From NCBI RefSeq assembly GCF_000715015.1, contig NZ_JMIW01000006.1, forward strand, positions 219,001-283,000: a stretch of 64,000 bases of DNA, read 5' to 3'. The notes under the pieces were generated by a model. The model saw only the letters and a list, made by a program, of their open reading frames with translations, did no database searches and was not told where the DNA came from. The position numbers were made by a program, and so were the translations under genes. The DNA comes from Erythrobacter longus (GTDB lineage Bacteria; Pseudomonadota; Alphaproteobacteria; Sphingomonadales; Sphingomonadaceae). Shown here in pieces: positions 54,228 to 61,432 of the stretch (position 1 is its first letter; each line of letters starts with the position of its first letter).

Positions 54228-55994
54228 ATGACGGGTACTGCAAACACTATGACCGACGCCGCTTTGACGCCCCCGTTAACACCGACGCCGAATGACTGTG
54301 AATTGCCAAGGATCCGCGCTCAGTTCGCGACCTTTAATGACGCCATCGATTATGCCGCCAAAAGCCGGAAGGGCCTGAACTTCCACGATATGCGCGGGAA
54401 TCTGGAGCGGGTGTATCCCTATTCGGAGATGCGCGAAGATGCGCATCAAATGGCCTATCGCCTGATTGCGGCAGGCATCAAACCACAAGACCGCGTTGCA
54501 TTGATCGCAGAAACGGGCCCCGATTTCGCGGCGCTTTTCTGCGCCTGCGTTTACGTTGGCGCATGGCCTGTGCCGCTTCCCTTGCCCACCAGCTTTGGCG
54601 GCAAGGAAAGCTATATTGATCAATTGTCAGTGCAGCTCAAAAGCTCTGATCCGGTTGTCCTGATCTACCCTGAAGAGATCGCCGAAATGGCGAGCCAGGC
54701 GGCTGAGCGTCAGGAATGTTCTGGCATAAGCTGGCAGGACTTTGCCAAGTATGACGCGCCGGTGGTTGAACTTCCCGAAGTCTCGCCGGATGACATTTGC
54801 TATTTGCAATATTCCTCTGGCTCGACCCGCTTCCCCACCGGGGTTGCGGTGACCCACAAGGCGTTGCTGCACAATTTGTATGGCCATGCGGTGTCGATGG
54901 AACTGGGCGAGAATGACCGCTGCATCAGCTGGCTTCCGTGGTATCACGATATGGGGCTGGTGGGCTGTTTCTTGTCGCTTATCGCCAACCAGTTTTCCGC
55001 TGACCTGTTGAAACCAGACGCCTTTGCGCGCCGACCTCTGGCCTGGCTCGACATGATCAGCCGCAATCCGGGCAACACGGCAAGCTATTCGCCCACCTTT
55101 GGCTACGACATTTGCGCGCGCCGCATTTCGAGCCAGACCAATGTGGCCGAGCGCTTTGATCTGTCGCGCTGGCGGATTGCCGGAAACGGCGCGGATATGA
55201 TCCGACCTGATGTCATGCAAAACTTCGTCAACGCCTTTAGCGATGCAGGGTTCAAGGCAAGCGCCTTCACCCCGTCCTATGGCCTTGCCGAAGCCGTCCT
55301 TGCGGTCACCGTCATGCCGCCGGGCGAAGGGATCAAGGTTGAGCTGGTCGAGGAAGAGCGATTGTCGGGTACTCCGCGCGATCTTAGCCGCCCTGCCCGC
55401 TACCGTGCGATCGTGAATTGCGGAAAGCCGCTTCCCGATATGGAAGTGCTCATCTCAGGCGAAAACGGAGAGCGCCGCGAAGACCACCAGATCGGCAAGG
55501 TCTGGTGCCGTGGCCCATCCGTCATGCACTCCTACTTCCGCAATCCGGAAGCGACTGAGGATTGCCTCGTCGATGGATGGCTCGACACAGGCGACATGGG
55601 CTACACCGCCGATGGATACCTCTTTATCGTTGGCCGCGCCAAGGACATGATCATCATCAATGGCAAGAACCATTGGCCTCAAGATATCGAATGGGCTGTG
55701 GAACAGCTCCCCGGCTTTAACCACGGCGATATTGCTGCCTTCTCGCTTGAAACCGAGAATGGTGAGGAGGCTCCTGCTGTGTTGGTCCATTGCCGCGTGT
55801 CGGACCCGGTTGAACGGGTAAAACTGCGCGAACAAATCTCTGACAAGGTGCGTTCGGTCACCGGCATGAGCTGTGTAGTGGAACTGGTTCCCCCGCGCAC
55901 TTTGCCGCGCACAAGCTCTGGCAAGCTCAGCCGTGCAAAGGCCAAGAAGCTGTATCTTGCAGGCGAAATTGTACCGCTTGAATTAGCCGCGTAG
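54228..55994 (+). CDS. Fatty acyl-AMP ligase (FAAL)-type adenylating enzyme
   Basis: This 588-residue enzyme has the adenylation signatures LQYSSGSTRFPTGVAVTH (P-loop), SYGLAEAVLAVT, DGWLDTGDMGY, GRAKDMIIINGKNHWPQDIEW and PRTSSGKLSRAKAKK. GKNHWPQDIE and the segment after it are the FAAL form; these enzymes activate fatty acids as AMP esters for transfer to an acyl-carrier protein and not to CoA. No PKS or carrier protein lies beside it. The start at 54228 or the second ATG at 54249 are both possible; the upstream frame overlaps recX and is not used. Confidence 0.9.
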   Translation: MTGTANTMTDAALTPPLTPTPNDCELPRIRAQFATFNDAIDYAAKSRKGLNFHDMRGNLERVYPYSEMREDAHQMAYRLIAAGIKPQDRVALIAETGPDFAALFCACVYVGAWPVPLPLPTSFGGKESYIDQLSVQLKSSDPVVLIYPEEIAEMASQAAERQECSGISWQDFAKYDAPVVELPEVSPDDICYLQYSSGSTRFPTGVAVTHKALLHNLYGHAVSMELGENDRCISWLPWYHDMGLVGCFLSLIANQFSADLLKPDAFARRPLAWLDMISRNPGNTASYSPTFGYDICARRISSQTNVAERFDLSRWRIAGNGADMIRPDVMQNFVNAFSDAGFKASAFTPSYGLAEAVLAVTVMPPGEGIKVELVEEERLSGTPRDLSRPARYRAIVNCGKPLPDMEVLISGENGERREDHQIGKVWCRGPSVMHSYFRNPEATEDCLVDGWLDTGDMGYTADGYLFIVGRAKDMIIINGKNHWPQDIEWAVEQLPGFNHGDIAAFSLETENGEEAPAVLVHCRVSDPVERVKLREQISDKVRSVTGMSCVVELVPPRTLPRTSSGKLSRAKAKKLYLAGEIVPLELAA

Positions 55995-56006
55995 TCTGCG
56001 CCGCAA

Positions 56007-56417
56007 TCAGCGCAGAGCCCTCAGCTCTGTCTTTTCGAGGAACCCCAAAAGGTCTTTCGCCGGCTTTGCAACCGACCACGACCCATCCCATTTGGGGGCG
56101 TGGCCGTGACGCTTTTCCATCACTTGAAAAAGCAAATCGTGGGGCATTAAATACCACCGTCGCACTTCGTCAGCGTCCCATGGGCTACCTGGAAAAAGCA
56201 TCCAGATACCCCTGCCACCGTAAAGCTTCCAGTTGACCGTCAATCGCGATTTAAGCTGGACGCTCACAAGGTCGCCCGAAGGCTGCCGCAGGACAAGATC
56301 AACTCCATCCACGTCTGCTTCGGGTCGATATATCTGATAGCCAAGCCGAATAAGAAGCGCCGAGACCTCTCCCCGATTTGCGGCTTCAATTTCGTTGGAG
56401 GAAAGCTTTCTGTGCAT
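56007..56417 (-). CDS. PD-(D/E)XK nuclease-fold-like protein, no partner seen
   Basis: The 136-residue protein begins MHRKLSSNEIEAANRGEVSALLIRLG, then ADVDGVDLVLR and VSVQLKSR. E17, D40 and the Q54-x-K56 pair follow the order of the PD-(D/E)XK nuclease core, with glutamine where many have Asp or Glu. Such small stand-alone proteins are often annotated as predicted endonucleases. It is 18 nt downstream of the DUF389 gene on the same strand. No methyltransferase or toxin partner is present; it could be non-catalytic. Confidence 0.6.
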   Translation of the reverse strand: MHRKLSSNEIEAANRGEVSALLIRLGYQIYRPEADVDGVDLVLRQPSGDLVSVQLKSRLTVNWKLYGGRGIWMLFPGSPWDADEVRRWYLMPHDLLFQVMEKRHGHAPKWDGSWSVAKPAKDLLGFLEKTELRALR

Positions 56418-56435
56418 CCTTGAAGATAAGGAGCG

Positions 56436-58076
56436 CTAACCCCCGCCCCATTTCGCCCTTACCGGGCCTGAGCTGCTTTGAACGGTCACATTCACGCCGC
56501 GCTGACCCAGCAATTCTGCTGCGCGCGTTGCGTCCTCTTCGCGCCCTTCGAGCACAATCGGCAAGCCGGTCCGATTTGCAGCCCATTCGATCACGGCAAG
56601 CGCCTGAGCGCCTTCTAGTGTGGGCCCTTCTTCGCCAAAGGGAATGCTGTCAGGCAAATCACCAGCCGGTGGTAGCAATTCGATCACCCATTCAGGTTCA
56701 GTCCTGGCGATGCGCATTTCAAGCACGCGGTAAGCGGCAAGTGTCGCGCCTTCCAATTCCCTTGCCCGCACGGTCGCGCGGCGGCGGGTGCGGTCAACGG
56801 TGACGTCGTCTTCATCTACTCCGGCCACAAGCGCAAGCCGCGTTGCCAAGGTCTCTGCGCGCTGCTGGGCGGCGGCTTCTTCGTTTGCGCGGGCAGCAGA
56901 CAAAGCGGCCTGCTGAGCAGCGCTCGCCCCTGAATCCACTCCAAATTCTCGCAGACTGAATTCAATTGGCCGTCCAAGACGCGTAATCAATGCCGCTTCA
57001 ATCTCAGTTTCTGCGCTCACCTTGGGCGAAGGGGTATAGACGGTCGCTGTCGCAAGGACGGGATCGGCTCGAAAATCCACATCAAGTTGTGCAATATCGA
57101 CGCTGCCAGCGTAGGCCTCTTCGATCTCCGCCCGGATGATCCGCTGCGAATTGGTCTGGAATGCGATTTGTTGCAGCGACAAGGCGAGCGGCACGGCGAG
57201 CGCCACAAACACGGTCGCCACGGCAATGTTCTGGAACAGGCTGTTACGCGCGCTCAGCGAGGATTCAAAGCCATACAGGCGCGCCATTGCGAGCGCCGTC
57301 AGCGCGATGGTGATAAGGTTGGTGATGTAAAGAAGAAGCGCGCCTGAAAAGACCGTCCAGTTCCACGTCGCAAGGCCAAAGCCAACGGTTGCCAAAGGCG
57401 GCATCAAGGCGGTCGCGATCGCCACGCCGACAATTGTGCCCTCGCGCCCGCGGATCATCGCATAGGCACCGGCGAGCGCGGAAAAGAGCGCCACAAACAG
57501 GTCAAACAGATTGGGCTGCGTCCTTGCAGCGATCTCTGGCGTGATCGTTTGGATTGGTGAGAAATAAACCAGCGCTGCCGTTAAACCGACTGCGATGATA
57601 GTGCCCCAAAAAAGGCTGCGCGCCGATTTTTTGAGCCATTGATAGTCACCAATCGCGAGCGCAAATCCCAGCCCCATGATCGGATCCATCAACGGCGAGA
57701 GCAACATGGCCCCGATGACAACCGCAGGCGAGGAAAGCAAAAGACCAAGCACCGCAATCCCGGCACTCATCGCAGTCATGAACAAATAGCGTTCCGATAA
57801 AGCACATTCGGCCCGGCGCTTTTCGATGACGGCTGATTGCTCAACCGTTCCCACCACGTCCTCGCGCCACCAACCGCGCAAAGTCGCAAGCACACGCTTG
57901 AAACCATAGCGGCTTTGTGTGGCCGCCCTAACCGCTTCGCCCGCGCTATCGACCTTGCCAAAAACCGCATGAGGATCACGCTCAGTGGCGTTCTTCTCTT
58001 CAGCAGGTGGGGTAGAAGAATCTTCAGTTTTGCCAGAATTTTCGACGGTGTCGGCCAAGTTCATTCCCTTCTGCAT
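56436..58076 (-). CDS. DUF389/TIGR00341-family membrane protein with C-terminal extension
   Basis: The 546-residue protein starts at an ATG with AAAGGACG upstream. It has a cytoplasmic N-terminal part, then about six membrane segments (about 95-300) including SPAVVIGAMLLSPLMDPIMGLG and REGTIVGVAIATALMPPLATVGFGL, the DUF389 signature. The long C-terminal part (about 310-546) holds an alanine-rich helix and a last segment (SIPFGEEGPTLEGAQALAVIEW...DATRAAELLGQRGVNV) that resembles an OmpA-like fold. Function unknown; upstream 181 bp separate it from the divergent TelA gene. Confidence 0.85.
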   Translation of the reverse strand: MQKGMNLADTVENSGKTEDSSTPPAEEKNATERDPHAVFGKVDSAGEAVRAATQSRYGFKRVLATLRGWWREDVVGTVEQSAVIEKRRAECALSERYLFMTAMSAGIAVLGLLLSSPAVVIGAMLLSPLMDPIMGLGFALAIGDYQWLKKSARSLFWGTIIAVGLTAALVYFSPIQTITPEIAARTQPNLFDLFVALFSALAGAYAMIRGREGTIVGVAIATALMPPLATVGFGLATWNWTVFSGALLLYITNLITIALTALAMARLYGFESSLSARNSLFQNIAVATVFVALAVPLALSLQQIAFQTNSQRIIRAEIEEAYAGSVDIAQLDVDFRADPVLATATVYTPSPKVSAETEIEAALITRLGRPIEFSLREFGVDSGASAAQQAALSAARANEEAAAQQRAETLATRLALVAGVDEDDVTVDRTRRRATVRARELEGATLAAYRVLEMRIARTEPEWVIELLPPAGDLPDSIPFGEEGPTLEGAQALAVIEWAANRTGLPIVLEGREEDATRAAELLGQRGVNVTVQSSSGPVRAKWGGG

Positions 58077-58257
58077 CGTCCTTTAAGGGCAATCCAATTC
58101 AAACAAAAGCGCCAAACATCAGTCTGCACATCGCAAAACCATGGACGAGGGGGTCATAAAAGGGCAGTCTTGAACAACGTGTTTTAGATGCCTAATACAG
58201 TAAGGTAGCAAGCCTATCTTGTGTATTGGCCAATGAGGGAGCGACGATTTTTTCGCT

Positions 58258-59493
58258 ATGAGCACCGAGACAACACCTGATCTGAACGTTTCAGCACCGA
58301 CCAAGACCGCGACCGATTTTGAGCTGACCCCGCCCACCCCTGTACCTCATGTGGCGCCTGAAAAGGCAGCGGGCCTTGTGCCGGTTTCGACCGAGCAAAA
58401 GTCCAAGCTTGAAATCAAAGCCGATGCATTTGTCGATGATTTGATTTCGGTTGATGCCAATTCGCCGGAATTTGGCGCCAAGATCGATCAGATCACCCGC
58501 ATGGGGCAGGAGCAAATCCGCGCCGCTGCCGGGCACTCCAACCGTTTCCTTGATCGCCCTGTGCGTGCAATGGACGCCGATAGCGGTGTTGGCACCGACT
58601 TGGCCGAACTTCGCCGCACGGTCGAAGACCTTGATCCGGGCAAAAAGAGCAAGCTTTTGGAGCCGCGTCGCCTGTTCGGGATCATCCCGTTTGGCAACAA
58701 GCTCAAAAACTACTTCGACAGCTACACCAGCAGCCAAGGCCACATTCAGGCGATCCTTGAGCGGCTTGAGAGCGGCAAAAAAGAGCTCCACATGGACAAT
58801 GCCGCGATCGATACAGAGCGCGCCAAATTGTGGGAAGCGATGGGCGAGCTGGAACAGATGATCCACATCGCCAAGACGCTCGATGCAAAGCTTGAAGCCA
58901 AGGCCTTGGAATTGGACGCAAGCGATCCGGCAAAGGCGAAAGCCCTTCGCGAAAGCGCGCTATTCTATGTGCGCCAACGCACGCAGGATCTGCTCACCCA
59001 AATGGCGGTGAGCGTGCAAGGCTATCTTGCGCTTGATCTTGTAAAAAAGAACAATGTTGAGCTTGTCAAAGGCGTCGACCGGGCGAGCACCACCACTGTG
59101 GGCGCGCTGCGCACCGCTGTGACGGTTGCGCAGGCGATGACCAATCAGCGCCTTGTTCTGGGCCAGATCACCGCTCTCAACCAGACGACGAGCGACATCA
59201 TCGATTCCACCAGCACTCTGCTGCGCGAACAAACCGGGCAAATCCACGAGCAGGCCGCAGCCAGCACAATCCCGCTGGAAACGCTGCAACGCGCGTTCCA
59301 GAACATCTATGACACCATGGATGAAGTGGACGAATTCAAGGTCCGCGCGCTCGACAGCATGAAGCAAACGGTCAATGTCCTCACCGACGAGGTGGAAAAA
59401 TCCAAAGGCTATATCGCGCGTGCAGAAGGGCAGGCACAGGCGCAGGCCAAGGTTGCCTCGTCTGAACCATCGCTCCTGTCGCTGGATAAATAA
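58258..59493 (+). CDS. TelA-family protein (toxic anion resistance)
   Basis: The 411-residue mainly helical protein has FDSYTSSQGHIQAILERLESGKKEL, AAIDTERAKLWEAMGELEQMIH, and long coiled segments with TTVGALRTAVTVAQAMTNQRLVLGQITALNQTTSDII, which mark the TelA/YceH family. Members are linked to tellurite and antibiotic tolerance in some species; the mechanism is unknown. Its stop overlaps the next start (TAATG). It opens a three-gene plus-strand operon. Confidence 0.93.
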   Translation: MSTETTPDLNVSAPTKTATDFELTPPTPVPHVAPEKAAGLVPVSTEQKSKLEIKADAFVDDLISVDANSPEFGAKIDQITRMGQEQIRAAAGHSNRFLDRPVRAMDADSGVGTDLAELRRTVEDLDPGKKSKLLEPRRLFGIIPFGNKLKNYFDSYTSSQGHIQAILERLESGKKELHMDNAAIDTERAKLWEAMGELEQMIHIAKTLDAKLEAKALELDASDPAKAKALRESALFYVRQRTQDLLTQMAVSVQGYLALDLVKKNNVELVKGVDRASTTTVGALRTAVTVAQAMTNQRLVLGQITALNQTTSDIIDSTSTLLREQTGQIHEQAAASTIPLETLQRAFQNIYDTMDEVDEFKVRALDSMKQTVNVLTDEVEKSKGYIARAEGQAQAQAKVASSEPSLLSLDK

Positions 59494-60326
59494 TGACAGA
59501 CAGCACGCGCGAATCTGATCGGATCATGCGGGCGGCGAGCCAATCGCTTGACGCCAATCGCAACGGCGGAGTGCACCGGCGCGCCGCCTCGATTGGCAAA
59601 GGCTCTGCCGAAGCCAAGATGAAGCATTGGCTGAAGCGCGGCGCCTATCTGGTTGCTGCCGTATTTGCCATGTTTGTCGCGACCGGGATTATTGGCGGGA
59701 TTATTGGCGGGATTGGTACATGGGGGGTCATGGCGCTTGGATTGGCCGTGATGATCGCCGTCGCGGTCTTCGTTCTTGCCCCAAAGCCCAAACCACCCAA
59801 ACGTTCTGAGCTTAAACTGGGCAACCCCAAACAGATGGTGGCGCGCGTTGAACTGTGGCTTGAAAGCCAGCGCAGCGCATTGCCAGCCACGGCGGTCGCG
59901 CTTGTCGAAAAGCTGGGCGGGCAATTGGACGCGCTTGGCGCGCAGCTTGAGACGATGGATGAAAGCCATCCGGCCATGTCCGAAGTGCGCGAGCTTGTGG
60001 GCGACTACATCCCTGAGACGATCGACAATTACCGCAAAATCCCGGAGCATTTGCGCAAAGTGGAACATGCCGGCGGAACCGCTGATCAGCGCCTCGTCGA
60101 AAGCCTCACCAAAATTTCCGGCGAAGTGGACCGCGTGACCCGGCGTTTGGCCGAAGGGGCGATGGACGATCTGGCAGTCAAATCGCGCTATCTGGATTAC
60201 CGCTTTGGCGGGGACGATTTGCTCGAAGATGGCTCTGCTCTAACGGGTACAGGCATGCCGGACACAGGCGTTCCCCTGCCCGATCTCACGCCTGCAACGA
60301 CAAAGGTAAAAGGGGCAAAAGGGTAA
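59493..60326 (+). CDS. XpaC-like protein (5-bromo-4-chloroindolyl phosphate hydrolysis family)
   Basis: The 277-residue protein has a membrane hairpin at about 50-98 (AYLVAAVFAMFVATGIIGG; VMALGLAVMIAVAVFVLA), then a helical cytoplasmic domain (PETIDNYRKIPEHLRK, LTKISGEVDRVTRRL). XpaC and TelA are often encoded together, and here they are coupled by a one-base overlap, so they probably act in one complex at the membrane. Function unknown; the old enzymatic name is doubtful. Confidence 0.88.
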   Translation: MTDSTRESDRIMRAASQSLDANRNGGVHRRAASIGKGSAEAKMKHWLKRGAYLVAAVFAMFVATGIIGGIIGGIGTWGVMALGLAVMIAVAVFVLAPKPKPPKRSELKLGNPKQMVARVELWLESQRSALPATAVALVEKLGGQLDALGAQLETMDESHPAMSEVRELVGDYIPETIDNYRKIPEHLRKVEHAGGTADQRLVESLTKISGEVDRVTRRLAEGAMDDLAVKSRYLDYRFGGDDLLEDGSALTGTGMPDTGVPLPDLTPATTKVKGAKG

Positions 60327-60329
60327 ACC

Positions 60330-60632
60330 ATGCGGATCGCGCTTCCTCACAAGCTTGGCCGCGAAGAAGTGCGCCGCCGGATGCACGCCCACGCCCATGA
60401 GATCGGCAGCTATTTCCCGCCCGGCATGGCGAGTGTTGAAACCGATTGGCCCCACGAAGACCGTATGGACTTATACATCACCGCTGCTGGTCAACAGATC
60501 GAAGGCGGGATCGATATAAGTGATGATACGGTAGTGATTGACCTCGACTTACCCGCTATCCTCGGTTTTCTGGGTGGCACACTTGAGAGGGCGGTGCGCA
60601 AGCACGGCGGCAAGCTGCTAGAAAAGAAATAG
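60330..60632 (+). CDS. Polyhydroxyalkanoic acid system family protein
   Basis: The 100-residue protein (MRIALPHKLGREEVRRRM, DLYITAAGQQIEGGIDISDDTVVIDLDLP, LERAVRKHGGKLL) matches the small PHA-system/START-like family found in Proteobacteria. It follows the XpaC-like gene after three bases, hence the operon. A link to PHA granules is only a family label; no PHA synthase is nearby. Confidence 0.8.
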   Translation: MRIALPHKLGREEVRRRMHAHAHEIGSYFPPGMASVETDWPHEDRMDLYITAAGQQIEGGIDISDDTVVIDLDLPAILGFLGGTLERAVRKHGGKLLEKK

Positions 60633-60832
60633 CGCTATAGTTTAAGGGTCAGCAATATGACTGCCCCCCAAATCAATACGAGATTGAACCTGCGCCGCTG
60701 CTGTTGCGCGGTGAGGGAGCTGCGCCTTCAGGCAGGCTTCTGCCTTGCCCCATGACCCGTCGTCGTGTTGCATTGACAATATAAAATGACTACTTTGTTT
60801 GACGCGAGAGAGTTGAGGTCAAGAAAAAAGCA

Positions 60833-61432
60833 ATGCAAACGGGCCGCAGAGAGACAAAAGCACAAACTCTGCGTGACCATTTGCGAGCGGCGACCGCGCA
60901 TTCACACGACCGGCTCGACACATCAATGCGTCCTGCTTCCGATTGGCGCTCGCGCGAAGATTATGGCCGTTTCCTGAGTGTCCAATTTTGCGCACGTGTA
61001 CCGGTTGAGCATTGGCTTTCGTCTCTTGCGCCTGCTGATCTTAGACCTCCCGAGCAAACCCATCTTTTGGTGAGCGATCTCATCAATCTTGGGATGCCTA
61101 TTCCAAAGGCAGGAGATGCGCTTGGCCTGGAGTATAAAGGCCGGGCAACCGCTATCGGCGTCGCGTGGGTGCTTGCCGGCTCGTCGCTTGGAAACAAGGC
61201 GATGCTCCTCGATATGCAGCGCACCCTTCCACAAGGCGAGCGGTGGCCGCACTATTTCCTTGGCGCAGAGGCGATGACCGAGTTTTGGAAAACGCTGCGC
61301 AGCGGTGTCGAAGTCGCCGTGGACGCACAAGCTGCACAAGAGGCGACCAGAGCTGCAACCTTTGTGTTCGATCATTTCCTCGACGCGGCAAACAGCAATA
61401 TCTCGCAAAAAATTCCGGTGGGCGCACAATGA
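60833..61432 (+). CDS. bphO: Heme oxygenase for bacteriophytochrome (BphO)
   Basis: The 199-residue helical protein cuts heme to biliverdin. LRAATAHSHDRLDTSM holds the proximal histidine (H25 in HDRLD), and SSLGNKAMLLDMQ and WPHYFLG match the distal helix and later helices of BphO enzymes. Its stop overlaps the phytochrome start as ATGA, so chromophore maker and photoreceptor are translated together. The 200 bp before it (60633-60832) hold a TTGACA at 60777 and AT-rich TATAAAA, possibly promoter parts. Confidence 0.92.
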   Translation: MQTGRRETKAQTLRDHLRAATAHSHDRLDTSMRPASDWRSREDYGRFLSVQFCARVPVEHWLSSLAPADLRPPEQTHLLVSDLINLGMPIPKAGDALGLEYKGRATAIGVAWVLAGSSLGNKAMLLDMQRTLPQGERWPHYFLGAEAMTEFWKTLRSGVEVAVDAQAAQEATRAATFVFDHFLDAANSNISQKIPVGAQ

